NCBI RefSeq assembly: GCF_963966145.1
Contig: NC_091051.1
Location: 12,152,001 to 12,216,000 of the forward strand
From: Tenebrio molitor
Lineage: Eukaryota > Arthropoda > Insecta > Coleoptera > Tenebrionidae
Length of the DNA: 64,000 nt
Direction of reading: 5' to 3'
Every line of letters starts with the position of its first letter. The first letter of the stretch is position 1. Under the pieces are notes generated by a model. The model saw only the letters and a list, made by a program, of their open reading frames with translations. It had not been told where the DNA came from and did no database searches. Shown piece by piece: positions 11,901-23,216 of the stretch. Made by a program: the position numbers and the translations under genes.

Positions 11901-14900
11901 AATATATTTTCAGCTTATACGAATTCTAAACGAATATTTGCCAGAGGCGATGGCAATTCTGACCTAGATTGTGTGCATGGAATCCGCTTCTTGAGCACTT
12001 GTTATGTGGTCATCGGTCACAGATATCTCATGCTCATGTTCTTCCCCTCCATCAACAGTCTTAAAATTATGGATGTAAGTGAGAGCGACTCTAAATCAGT
12101 GAAATTCTCTCAAGAGTTCTTTTTAAGTGGGTATTGTATTATAGAAGTACGGCAATTACAGGGGGCACGCTTTGTGTGGATACATTTTTCATGATAAGTG
12201 GAATGCTTGTGAGCTTGGGGTTTTTTCAGGAAGTAAAAAAATCCGGAAGAATGAATTGGATTCTTTTTTATTTATACCGTTATATGAGAATAACACCCCC
12301 GCTGGCTCTCGTTGTTCTTTGCTACGCCACTCTGGTCCATCATTTAGGATCCGGGCCATTGTGGCATGACATGCTGGAGATTGTGCAGAAGCCGTGTCAG
12401 GAATACTGGTGGGCCACCTTGTTGCATATACAAAATTACGTGCACCCCTTTCCTCTGGTGAGTTTCCGACAAATTAGACACACTAGACAGCTTGCAAAAA
12501 AGTTGGATAAATATAATTGGTGTTGTTTACAATACTATGCTGGGGAAGGTCACTTCAAATAACAATCATATTCAATTATTTCATTAAAGTTAATTGAAAA
12601 CGCTGCCCTAAAAGTATTGATTTAGGGAAAATAAAACGTAATATTTTTTTACAACCGATTACCTTTTTCCAGCTGGTAGCGACTTTCGTTCATCGAAAAA
12701 TAATGGGAAAAGTTATCTTCAATCTTTTCTCTGTTTTCGATTATCAGCTCCCCTAATAAAAGAATTAAACTCCAGAGAATTTAGGGTGGTTACTACCAGT
12801 GGGGTCACTACGCTGTCGATCAACTTTGTAGTTGTGCAGCTCGCGTGAAAGAAGTTGAAAATATGTTCGATAAATTGAATTTCCCGAATTCACCCCACAT
12901 TTTCTTTATCTGAAATCTGTCTCGAGTGTCCGAAAGACATATGTTTCGATCTTATTGTTCTCTTATTCAGTCGTTCAGCAGAAGAGTTTTTATCAAAATT
13001 ATTTGAGACGAGGGTGGTGACAAAAGTACTGATTTGAAGGGGTCTCAATAGGAATAATTTTTCAAAGTCTGAATAACATTTAATTAAGTGTCTGCGTTTT
13101 ACGCAATTTATGCGAACTGTAAATTTTGATTGTTACTGAGAATTCTATAGAAACCATCTGCGATGTCTTGCAAATTAAAAATTGTTGAATGCGCCGAATG
13201 AGAAAAATCTCCAGCTCAAAAGAAATTTCCATTGCTTTTTTTAAATACTTGAACGTGTTTTATCAAAATCGCTTTAAACCTAGGTGATGAATTATTTAAA
13301 CATTGCTCGTAGAAGAAATATTGTCAATACTGTGTAAGATTTCTTGATTCAATAAACAAAAATGACCTCTAATATTAAGTATGGTGAACGTATGTCGAGG
13401 GAGAAACATACTTCATATTAAATAAGTTGTTAATGTAGAACCCACACTTCACACATAATACACAGAAGGGTTTTTATCAAAGTAATTTTTAAACAAGGGC
13501 GGCCCCAGACAAAAAATGTAAATGAGATATGTATGTAACATGAATTAGTTTATTAAATATTATTATTATATTAAAAGTATTTTTAAATGAGGGTAGTCAC
13601 AAAAGAATGGGTTTATAACGAATGTGAATAACAACGACACTTAATTAAGGGGTTACACCACCTTGAGACTTCCAAAAAATCGAATTTTTTTTTGGCTAGA
13701 TTGATTATTAATAGTTTTTAGGCACTCTTAATAATTTTACGTACTCGCAAGCGGACGAAAAGTAACTCTTTTTCGGGCGCTGACCAGGGCGCCATTTGTT
13801 GGTCGAAACCGACAAAACCCACAATTGTCCTGTCACCATAAATCATGTAAATAAGTTCTTAATTGTATTGCAAATAGTAAATTTCTCGTTTTGTTGGCAA
13901 GCTGATAAAAAATACTAAGTACAAGAAGAAAATTGTTAATATGTATTAATAAATTTATCTATTTGAAAAAGTTAGATACAAAATAAATTTCTAATTTTTC
14001 CGATGATGTCTTTTGCTTTGTTGTTTGTTCGGTCGACTAAAAAATTTAATGTGCACTTCTGCCAAAAAGTGCCTTCTGTCCTCGCCTGTTTTCAAGTCTC
14101 GGTCAGAAAACTCAGTCTCGGACGAAAAAGATGCACTTTTTGGCCTTGATACACAAATAACTATTTAAGAATATGTATTTTAAGCGTCTAATGCCCGGTT
14201 TCTGAAATGACCCAATAACTAAAAGTTCAGTTAAATCGAGCATTGCTATAGAAACGCTAAAAAGTAACCAATCACATTACATGATTTTTGTATTTATCGG
14301 AAAGTTAACTTTAACTGGCCCAATAAAATTGTTTCCAGAAATCGGGCCTAAAACGTTTTTAACATTTACATTTTTAACATGTACGCTAACACGGTGCTTT
14401 ATTTTCTTTTGCGTTTTTCTCGAAACTAAAACAACTTTTTCAAATTGGTGGAAAATATATCTCGAGATAATTTTTTTAAACAGCTGTCATTTCTACAAAA
14501 AGAAATTTTCCTTATGCTACACTTCAGCCATTAGCTTACTTTACAAGAATTTTTTAAAGTTTTTTTTTCGGACGATTTGTGACAGAAAAAAATTCCACCA
14601 TTGGCAAAGATTTTTAAAGAGACGACTTCATATCTCCCCTATTTTTTAATTTCTTTTGTTCGTTTTTTTTTTTAATTTGTTCATAAAATTATAATGTACT
14701 CATATTTGTAAAAAATAAAAATGATCTCACACATTTAATAGTGGCGTCAAAAAAAATTATACAAATTTTTCCAAGCGCCAAGATGGTATGAAGTTAATTT
14801 TAAATTGGTGGAGGCGCCGGGCAAGAATTGCACATTGTCGTGCATGATTCAAATTTAATATTTCATTTATAAGATTTAATAATAATAACGATTTGAAAAT

Positions 14901-17380
14901 AATTCGGGACAATATCTTGAATTAATTGTTTATATTTAATGTATTAATTCAAAAAGGAAAATTGTTTTTAAATTTAAAATTGGTGGATGCGCCAGGTAAA
15001 ACAATGTTTACTCCAGATTAATGTCTTACCAAACTTGGTACATTTTATAAGAGGACAGTGACAGAAATTAAAGCAGATGTGTGGATGTCTGATCCATTTA
15101 ATAAACCTACTTATCTCGTAAATCGTAGAATGTTGCTGCAAATGGCAAGTAAAAATTATATACATTTCATTTAAAGAAATATCCGTTGCAGATCTGAAGA
15201 TGGAAGAAGTATTTTCAAAATAATTGTAGGATGTAATTTTCATGCAATACTTTTTTTGATTAAATATTTTGTTGTTTCAAATTTTCAAAAATGAATTACA
15301 TTAGAGTACGGGAGGTGAAGTTTCTGGCACGACAACTAAGTTTCAGGCACGATGGCGAAGCCGAGTTCCTGATTAGTGGGAGTATTAGCCTTTTTTGAAA
15401 AATCATGGCTAATTTTATTATAGAATTTGACATCGTCAATAAAGGATCGTATGTTGTGGGATCAATTCCTTGACAACGGTGACGCTGCTTTGTTTTTTTC
15501 CAAACAAATTATTTGCTGTGTTTATTAGGCTAAATTTTCACTGTTAGTGCTCGAAAAATTGATTTTGGTGTGTTAATCGACTGGAAAAAATGTCTAGTGA
15601 GTTAAATGTGACACCAGATGCAGTAAGAGTCGTAAAAGAAGGCCTAAATTCTGAATTACACTGTCAAACTTTTTGACACACAGAGCTGCCAACCCGATAA
15701 GTTGTATTTTCTCTATTATGATTATGATTGGTCAATAAAAATGAAAGAAAGACATTTATCGGAAAAATAATACAGGGAAATGTGTTTTTTTACACTAAAT
15801 CAAAGTAACACTTTAATTTTAAAGTAACTGTAAAAAGAATAAATTAACGGTGTGCCCACATTTTTCCCGCACTCCACCAGAAATTTTTGACATTATTCGG
15901 GAAATCGCAGCTCCCTTGACCTAAAGTGTAAGGTAACGGTCAGTTATGGAGGCCGAAAAGTAATTTCAAACTAACTTAAGTAGTTGGAACCTGGAAATGG
16001 TATAAATTTATATTTTCAATATTTACTTTAATGCAGGACACGAGAAAGTTTTTGTTTATACTTTCAGAAAATATTAGAACATAATTCGACCTTTGAGTGA
16101 TTTTCATTCTTTTGCATTTTTATATTGTGCTCAAATAAATAATTTCCCAAAGAATGACTCAAACTTGGTGCTTGACATACATCACGTAATAAATTTTTAC
16201 TGAAGTAATTTTAGACGGACAAATTCTCGTCAGTCTATTTAAAAAATTGTTGTTTTTCAGTGCATGACTCAGGCGTGGTACTTGACTTGCGACATGCAGT
16301 ACTACTTCCTGTCCCCTCTGATTCTGATTCCGCTGTGGAAATGTCGCATTTTCGGGTACATTAATTACGTTCTCGTGTACGTGCTATCAATAGCAAGCAA
16401 TTTTTATCTTGCCTGGATCAATAGGTATGGTGGCGGAGTTCCCGTGACGTAAGAGCAAACGTCTAGAGCTGGCCAACAGAACTGATAACCGTGTGAATTG
16501 CAGCAATCAACTCTTTTCCACAAAATATTTCCAACATCACTACATCGCACCGCACACGAGAGCCGCCACCTACATAATCGGCCTGGGCCTCGGCTATTCA
16601 ATCCACAAGACAAGAGGGAAAAAAATTCCAATTAGCTATCCATTTGTTGTAACCCTCTGGACGATATCTGTTGCAACGATGTTGGCAGCTTTGGTTGGTT
16701 GTCACGCATTCCACAAAGAGAACCACGAATACAACAGACTTGAGGCTTCGGTTTTCCATTCTTGTTCGCGGTCGGCTTGGACGTTCGGTATTGTCTGGAT
16801 GGTGTGGGCTTGTATCAACGGATACGGAGGTACTTCAATATCGGAAAGTTTCGTTCGTTTTGTTGCAGTTTCAGGATTCAGGACCGATAAATTACGTGCT
16901 GTCGTCTTATGTGTTCCGCGTGCTGGCCAGAATAAGCTATTCGATGTATCTTCTGCACATGTTGATGCAATATGTAATGAGTGGGGCGGCGAAAATGCCC
17001 GGATATTTCTCTGATTTCAGCGCTGTAAGTAGCTCGCGGAAAGTATTGCAAGTCCCAGGAAGTAACCACAATCTTGTCGGATGAAAAATTAATCCCTCCA
17101 TTGTTTGTTGACCTCTTTAATGTTGGATAGTCGCAATGTTCTTTTTCAGCTTTGTGCTGCTTTCGGTGACTTATTTATAATGGTTGTAATCGGATTTGCG
17201 TTTACGATCTGCTTTGAGATGCCCCTGGTTAAGTTTGTGACCATGGTTTTAAGGGGAGGTAATGGTACGGCAGAGATATGAAAGTTGTAGAGATTAGTTT
17301 GATTAACTTTCTCTTTCTTGGTTTTCATGATAATCCAATCTTTTTCAGGACGTGTGGTAAAAGTGGAGCCAAAGAATTAA
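8993..17380 (+). CDS. Nose resistant to fluoxetine protein 6-like (NRF domain + acyltransferase 3), 11 exons
   Basis: Exons: 8993-9350, 9404-9600, 11490-11704, 11755-11831, 11914-12074, 12128-12457, 16261-16448, 16504-16829, 16882-17024, 17150-17258, 17349-17380. They join in phase to 2136 nt (711 aa), all with GT..AG junctions. A hydrophobic signal peptide (about 1-23) is followed by a lumenal NRF domain to about residue 255, with family motifs ALKMFDSSSKLQAGIL, GDFQQC, GKHCSLK and VWSVCVPDSC. The acyltransferase-3 domain then starts with a first membrane segment (GLLVGFIAIVTVSTVVDLFY) and the signature CVHGIRFLS...VIGHRY, whose Arg (about 307) and His (about 318) are the conserved pair of the family. 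Further landmarks are VDTFFMISGMLVS, AWYLTCDMQYYFLSPL and YSMYLLHMLMQYV. Family members are multi-span membrane proteins; worm NRF-6 affects drug and lipid uptake, and the biochemical activity in insects is not established. Intron 6 is the largest (3.8 kb). Confidence 0.93.
9735..9830 (+). CDS. Possible alternative terminal exon of the NRF-6-like gene
   Basis: Inside intron 2 (between exons ending 9600 and starting 11490), a good acceptor (TTGATTGCAG) opens 31 codons in the phase left by exon 2. They end with TGA at 9828-9830, and AATAAA follows at 9852-9857. If used, it would give a 216-aa product with signal peptide and part of the NRF domain but no membrane part. An open frame this short can arise by chance and no family match is seen, so confidence is low. 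Confidence 0.2.
   Translation, partial: PNFSQLLPQDRLHNVKSNLALMDRDKLLFLD
10321..10377. repeat. Solo end of a dispersed MITE family (in NRF intron 2)
   Basis: CAATCGACTC..CAACGCCAACTTTGAG followed by ATAAATTTAAATGAAT matches one terminal arm of the elements at 32014-32206, 51903-52104 and 52528-52707. No opposite arm was found nearby, so this is a truncated copy or relic. Confidence 0.6.
11073..11443. mobile_element. MITE with ~65-bp terminal inverted repeats, in NRF intron 2
   Basis: The arms at about 11074-11142 and 11379-11442 are near-perfect inverses and start GGTATTTCACGAGTGATAAT. Total length is about 370 bp with no coding potential. The right end lies 46 bp before exon 3 of the NRF-6-like gene, so it abuts the acceptor/branch-point zone. 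The outer core is shared with the element at 865-1712. Confidence 0.75.
12458..16260. other. NRF intron 6: repeats and palindrome, no gene
   Basis: A 3.8-kb intron. It holds diverged direct repeats of a TTTTTATCAAA...GAGGGTGGTGACAAAAG-like unit (about 12980-13030, 13467-13505, 13570-13605). A palindrome occupies 14061-14144. Repeats of AAATTGGTGGA(T/G)GCGCC occur at about 14802-14820 and 14976-14996. Open frames at 14281-14649 (plus) and 14974-15243 (minus) look like chance frames. A small imperfect palindrome with CTGGCACGA..TCAGGCACGA lies at about 15320-15375. Confidence 0.4.
14061..14144. repeat. Imperfect palindrome (hairpin-forming), in NRF intron 6
   Basis: GCCAAAAAGTGC at the left is mirrored by GCACTTTTTGGC at the right. 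The centre contains CCTCGCC and CTCGG-type motifs. It is one of the palindromes described in the findings. Confidence 0.55.
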
Positions 17381-17844
17381 CTCCGGCATTTTATCCAATT
17401 TACTTGGATAAATTATAACAGAAATTTAAAGTTTACCGATTCCTTTTTCTTATTTTATAACACACTTCCGCTGGTTAATGTAAATTGGATGGATCATAAC
17501 TTTATAAATTTATAAACTACACTCGTTCTTCACTTAAAATTAAATTATAATGCTAATACTGTATTTCATGAATTCACCTCTCCCCTACCCTACACGACAA
17601 AAAAAGAAAATTGTTACAATTTTACAAATAATAGTTATTTGTATATCAAGGCCACGAAGTCGTTTTTTAACGTACCGAGAGAAAAATTGTCGCCGAGGCC
17701 GCTTGCGGCCCAGGCAAAACAATCTCGAGGATGTTCAAGAATTTCGCGGCCAAGCTGTACACAATATTTTTTGTGCACCCGAAAAAAACAAGTAAAATGT
17801 ACTTCACAATTTACAATTCATTTTGGAAATACATAATCGTAAAA
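17381..17844. other. 3' flank of the NRF-6-like gene, with a small palindrome
   Basis: No canonical AATAAA is seen close to the NRF stop codon; ATTAAA near 17541 is a possible weaker signal. A compact GC-rich imperfect palindrome with core GCCGAGGCCGCTTGCGGCCC lies at about 17671-17726, directly before the recombinase fragment. Confidence 0.4.
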
Positions 17845-18009
17845 ATGTCGGAAGAAAATGACGATGTTTTATTTTTGTGTACTCCTCCAGAGTTAAAAAA
17901 TATAAATTGTGCGGTGTCTAATTTGATATGTGAAAAATCGAAATTGCAACATGAAAAATGTTACAGTAACTTTAGAGATTGGGTTAACAATAAGAATGTG
18001 AAATGTTAG
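17845..18009 (+). pseudogene. N-terminal fragment of a tyrosine-recombinase-like (Crypton-type) protein
   Basis: A 54-codon frame starting ATGTCGGAAGAAAATGACGA encodes an acidic start followed by a helical stretch of the type LICEKSKLQHEKCYSNFRDW with NKNVKC after it. This resembles the SAM-like N-terminal domain (L..KS...YE..Y..F..W....NV) of mobile tyrosine recombinases common in beetle genomes. A stop follows at once and the catalytic domain is not present downstream, so it is a truncated relic. The match rests on a short stretch, hence moderate confidence. Confidence 0.4.
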
Positions 18010-18873
18010 ATATTAATAAAAATGTAGATCTTGTATCACAAATTAAATTTTTACCCAATTTTTTATTTGAAAAGTTTTATTGGCCACTTTGCAATCACTT
18101 AACTTTCTGAATATTACGACAAGCTGCATATTTTATGCTAATGCGGCATCAGCATTACGAAAATATTATACATTATCCTGGCCAAAGTTTAAGTAATAAT
18201 GGAATGGGTTGCCTCGGTTAGATTTTTCGTCGAGTCAAGACTTGTTAATGAAATCTGAAACATGTTTTCATAAAATGTCAGAAGCATTTGCGTTCTCAGG
18301 TATCGACTGAAAATAATAATTCTATTTAGTGTTAATGATCAAGTCTGTAAACCTAAATACTAACAGATCCATCAGAATTTATGGTAATTGCAATGTCGAT
18401 GTAAACATGTTTACAATTAATGAAGTTAATTAGTTTTCTTATAGCTTTGTAATTTGGATGAAAAGAGCACTATTGTAGCTGAAGGGTGAATATTGACAAA
18501 CGCGGCATCTTCCTACATGTTCTCCCATTTCTATTCACTTCGGGTTGCTATTCCATTTGACGTTTAATTAGTTTCATAATTAAACGGATTTGTTTCGTAA
18601 AACCATCGAAAAATAAGTGCGTTTATTTTGATTATTATTTATCTACAAGTTGTACATCAGTGGTAGATAATCAATATTATTAAAATAAGAAAAATATTCA
18701 GGAGAGAGAAATTGGTGTAAGTGCTAAAGACATGAACCAAGGTTTAAGAAAAAAAAAACTGAAGAGGAAGTATTGAATCAATTAATACTAACATAGGTAC
18801 AGGGTGGTTTAGAAATAAACTTACAAAAAAAAAGATTCTTTAGAGACGGTGGTTAGAAGTTATTAACAATTTT
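18010..18873. other. Intergenic DNA, nothing recognised
   Basis: AT-rich with no convincing coding region. TACAGGGTGGTTTAGAAATA at about 18798-18817 looks like one end of a DNA element, but I found no partner end. Confidence 0.35.
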
Positions 18874-19732
18874 TATCTACGATCGCGTAAAAAGTAGGCA
18901 CTTTTTGCACTAAAAATCGTTGTCAAAGTTGACGTTTAGAGAAACTGACGGAATCGTTCTCTAAAAGTTTTAGAGCACGATTTCTCGCTTTTATGGCACA
19001 GAACTGTCAGAATACAACAATTGAATTTGTTTGAAACATTGTTTAGGTTGCTAAACGACGTGGTTCTCAAACGACTTTGGTTATTCATGAAATATTAAAC
19101 CAATGAATTATTTTATACAAATTTATGTTGAAACCGGTGTGATGATCTCCCGATCGTAGATAAAATGTTGTAAGACATACGTGTAAAAAGTTCCTTTGTT
19201 GCACTCACATCTTTTAAAATACTCCCTCGTACCTCGGTGGTATTTTAAACCCGTTCGTGCAATAAAGGATAACTTTTTACACTTATATCTTAAATAACTA
19301 TTATCTACGATCGTATAAAAAGTAGGCACTTTTTGCACTAAAAATCGTTGTCAAAGTTGACGTTTAGTGAAACTGACGGAATCGTGCCATAAAACTTTTA
19401 GTGCACACTTTTATGGCACAGAACTGTCAAAATACAACAATACAATTTGTTGGAAACATTGTTTAGAAGTAGGTTGCTAAACGACGTGGTTCTCAAACGA
19501 CTTTGGTTATTCATAAAATATTGAATCAATGATAATTATTTTATACAAATTTATGTTGAAACCGGTGCGATGATCTCACGATCGTAGATAAAATGTTGTA
19601 AGACAAACGTGTAAAAAATTCCTTTGTTGCACTCACATCCTTTAAAATACCCCCTCGTACCTCGGTCGTATTTTAAACCCGTTCGTGCAATAAAGGATAA
19701 CTTTTTACACTTATACCTTAAATAACTATTTT
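18874..19732. repeat. Tandem duplication, two ~428-bp units with internal inverted repeats
   Basis: Unit 1 (18874-19301) and unit 2 (19302-19732) are nearly identical and both start TATCTACGATCG. Inside each unit TATCTACGATCG is mirrored by CGATCGTAGATAAAA. A second inverted pair, GTGTAAAAAGTT / AACTTTTTACAC, surrounds a small palindrome with CCTCGTACCTCGG. Unit 2 has a few insertions, such as an extra AAGTA near 19466. No long open frame is present. Confidence 0.8.
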
Positions 19733-19992
19733 ATAATAAAAATCTTTGCGTTTACGAGATAAAAACGATAATAAACGTAATCCTGGTTACTTAGCTACAA
19801 TAATATGTAATAATAAAAATAATCATTATTATATGGTAAAATAACAAAATGTATCAATGGCGTGAATGGTGAAGTATCCGCAAGGGACTGAAAGTTGAAC
19901 AATTTTATTTCAAGAACCACTATGATGACTGCGTCACCATTTCGACAAAGAGTGTCATGGAGTGTTTTTTAAATTTTGATAATAAGTAAGTA

Positions 19993-20274
19993 CAGTAAAA
20001 ATAATGTAAGAAGTCCCCTGTCAAATTTGACAGTGGCGCTAATAGTTCTGTAAGTACACTTAAAACTAACATTTTAATTTTGTAGTAAATTGTGTGACTG
20101 TTTTTTACACATTAAATAATGTCTATCCTGCAAAGATTAAAATTTAGAGTTTCAATTGTTCAAATAAATGACGTCTTAAACGTAGATTTATTGTTTTGAA
20201 TGTGTTTCCGCATTAACATAGAAATATTCATTAGTTCGTATTTTTGCCGCGGGATTTCTTACATTATTTTTACT
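19993..20274. mobile_element. MITE with ends AGTAAAAATAATGTAAGAA
   Basis: The left arm (about 19994-20017) and right arm (20251-20274) are inverse with one difference. Length is about 280 bp and non-coding. It directly abuts the next element at 20277, so one probably inserted at the edge of the other. Confidence 0.6.
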
Positions 20275-20276
20275 AT

Positions 20277-20394
20277 CGGGTGTTTTTTTAGATTTCACCT
20301 CGTAGTAGGCATTGAAGACTTGATCCGTGATCCATAACCTAGATAGTGCGTTCATCAATACCTACTATGAGGTGAAATTTAAAAAAACACCCAA
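20277..20394. mobile_element. Short MITE, family of 32014/51903/52528
   Basis: The ends GGGTGTTTTTTTAGATTTCA and the mirrored TGAAATTTAAAAAAACACCC close a 118-bp segment. The sub-terminal CCTCGTAGTAGGCATTGAAGA corresponds to CCTCAAAGTTGGCGTTGAAGA of the longer family members. It is an internally deleted copy. Confidence 0.6.
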
Positions 20395-21352
20395 TATAAT
20401 TACTGGAGGCTAAATCTCACAAATAGGGTTATTCCAATCATTCTAAATTGGAACATTACGGATATCACTCATGGAAATAGAGCTATTGTGAGCTGGAACG
20501 TTACCTAAATAGTTTAGTAATTAATTTAGCATGATAGTTGTTCGTTGTTCACTGTCCATGCAACTCAATCACAATCCCTGTCAGAATTCCAAAAATGGTT
20601 GCCTCAACTCGTCCTTCTAAGCTGCTGGTGAATTTGTGTCTTCATTTTCTGTATGAGGAACCAAATTCACAGTAATTAAGAAGTCTATTCAGGTTTTAGT
20701 TAAATTTCTTTCCTTGATTAAATTTCTGATTTCTCTATATTTTTGGTATTGATTAAAGACTCAAACTTTTAAATATAATTTATTGCACACCTTTTTTTAT
20801 ACTTGCTACAGGAAAGCCAGTTTTCTCTGTTGTAAATTTCACTGCGACTAAATCCTTATTTTCTTGTATCACATTTTGCCAAGTTTAAAATCTCTGCAGC
20901 AGTTCTTAACCTAATACTAATATGTACCTAATATTTTTTTACTCATTTTCTCTAACTCTCAACCATTTGACAGTCTAATTTCACATACATACGTATGTGA
21001 AAATAACGGGTCTCTACAAAATATTTGTTACCTGTTATCGATAACTTTCCTCAATAAATTACGTAGACATAACATTTTGTTTTTAGTTCCAGTGAAATTA
21101 ATTCATTTTCTGGAATTATTAAAAAAAAAGCTATGATCATAAACATTAACGCTTTACGATGGAAATGTCTGAGAGAACTGTTCAGTTTACTACTTAATTT
21201 CTTGTACGAAGGTAAAATATCTGAAATATATATGAAATATTTAGGTCTGCTGCCTTTTTTACTGCGAACACTGGTCCCACTTAGTTTTTTGCGTAAACTG
21301 GACGAGTCTCTTAGCTCCATTTTCTTTTAATGTAACTCATATCGCACACATA
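20395..21352. other. Intergenic DNA, nothing recognised
   Basis: AT-rich. Overlapping open frames of 65-89 codons on both strands near 21050-21330 are mutual shadows and show no motif. Confidence 0.35.
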
Positions 21353-21682
21353 CAGGGTGTCTCAAAAACGGTGCCCAATCTCTTGAGGGGTTAAACTATT
21401 TGAAGAGTTGAGTTCAGTTTCGTTGTGAATTTTTTTTCCTTTGGCTAGTTTCCAAGTTATACACATTTTAAAATAAGCAAATTTGGCAACATCGGTTGAT
21501 ATGCTCAATCAACTAAACCAATTCTCTTTTGAGGTCAATGTTGCCACTGTTTTTTAGCATATTTTGGTAGGTCATTACTCTAAAAAGAAGGACTTCTGTG
21601 TTGTTCCAATACCCAAAGGGTCTTGGAAAAAGGAAATTGTAAAGTATATTAGGAGATTGGGCGGCATTTTTGAGACATTCTG
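21353..21682. mobile_element. MITE, CAGGGTGTCTCAAAA ends, TA target site
   Basis: CAGGGTGTCTCAAAAACGGT at the left and its inverse at the right (GGCGGCATTTTTGAGACATT, then CTG) enclose 330 bp. TA flanks both sides (21351-21352, 21683-21684). It is non-coding. TA duplication and CAG-type ends suggest a Tc1/mariner-mobilised element. Confidence 0.75.
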
Positions 21683-21784
21683 TATACACATTTTTATATT
21701 TATTTGATATTTTGTTAGGGAATCTTCTCGATAACAAATATTTTCTGAAGAAATATATTGTAATACTCATCTGTATTATAGATA

Positions 21785-22368
21785 CAGGGTGTTTTCGAAG
21801 TTGAGGCGTTCCTTGTAACACGAGGTACTATATATTATTCTTAAGAATTTTAGCCTAAATCTTCTTAGTAAATTGTTTGTATTAACGGAGATTATTGATT
21901 GTATATTTTTATTGTTTTCTAAAATTTTGAGTCCGGTCCTGTCTATTTCTCCGCTGTACTAGATTAATAACTGACGTGGCCCAGGATGGTGTCTTTCTGG
22001 AAATCGCTCTGCGTACTCTCTGGACGCCGCAGCTGCATTCTGATAACGTGATAACATTGCCCATACATTAGCAACATATCTGTGAGCTCATTCTTTTCCT
22101 AATAATAAAGCCATTCCGACTAATTAGATGACAACTCTTTCAGTATTTTTGATTAACGTCCATGCTCCTTTGATTTTTTTTTTGTCAATTCTAATTTGTA
22201 ACAAATCAGCGCAAATTTGAGCAGGACCGGTTTCAAAAATTTCAAAAAAATTAACTTATTGTATCTTCATTGCCGTACACATTTTACTAAGGTAATTTTG
22301 GCTAAAACTCTTTAGAACAACGCATACTATCACATGTTAAAAGGAACCCCTCAACTTCGAAAACATTT
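21785..22368. mobile_element. MITE, TTTTCGAAGTTGAGG ends, TA target site
   Basis: Left CAGGGTGTTTTCGAAGTTGA is mirrored at the right by TCAACTTCGAAAACATTTTA. Both sides carry TA (21783-21784, 22369-22370). About 584 bp, no coding region. Confidence 0.7.
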
Positions 22369-22370
22369 TA

Positions 22371-23216
22371 GTTTATTTTCTTAAATCTAGTACAAAATCA
22401 ATTAATTGAATGTATTTATTGATTTTACTGTTAATTGATGAATGGGTAGTGTCAAAGTTTAGGAATCTGTCGCAATATACACATCTACATCTGGAATGTG
22501 GCTTCTATGTTATGTGCGGTATTTACTACATCTGTCAGGGTTTCAGAAACTTCCAGCCGGTACTGGTTTAATTATTATTAAATTCTTGCCATTTCACAAA
22601 AACCCTCAAGTCAAGTGTAATGATCAGTTGCATCCAGAAGCGGATATATTTAGAACACCCCGGGACCCAATTATATCAAATTACTAAGGACGAGATCGAA
22701 TTTAAGTCTGAAATCTCACATGATTCGGGATTTTAATGCAAATTATACCGAATCCGTCTAGTAATTCACTCCGGGAGGGTTAGAAGCTCGGCGCTTGATA
22801 TTTTTGCCAATTAATAGAATAATCGGGCGACAAGTACCTCAAACTCCTGTGGGAGTAGATCAGAAGCAATTACGTCGACATCAGAGTTTGGCACTCAAAC
22901 TATGCTAAGTTTGCGCTTTCGACTCGTCCGCATTAAGCTAAGTTATGAAGCAAATTGGCTAAGTAATCGTCACGCCGATACCCCAAAAGTAATTATCGAC
23001 ACATGTCAGGCCGGCAGTTAATGAATGACGGATGCAACAAGGTCTGAATACTCGTCGTGGGCGCGTGTATGGAACGCATGCCCTACGGAGGGGAGGCGTT
23101 GTCCTGCAGTATAACCGCGCCACGACGTCGAGGACGCCCATTCATCGGCGAAAATCCACCTGTGACACTACAGAGCGTCTTTAGTTTGGTTTTCGTTCGG
23201 ATTATTTCACGTAACC
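22371..23216. promoter_or_regulatory. Upstream region and probable 5'UTR of the agatoxin-like peptide gene
   Basis: Base composition becomes clearly richer in G+C from about 22750 towards 23200, with many CG dinucleotides, as expected near a promoter. No TATA box at a usable distance was found and the transcription start cannot be fixed from sequence. A 63-codon frame at 22496-22687 has no recognisable motif. Confidence 0.3.

Noticed and set aside
14281..14649. 122-codon open frame inside NRF intron 6
   Set aside because: Phe/Lys/Thr-rich translation of AT-rich DNA, no family resemblance.
18798..18817. CAGGGTGG end as a complete MITE
   Set aside because: No matching inverse end found downstream.
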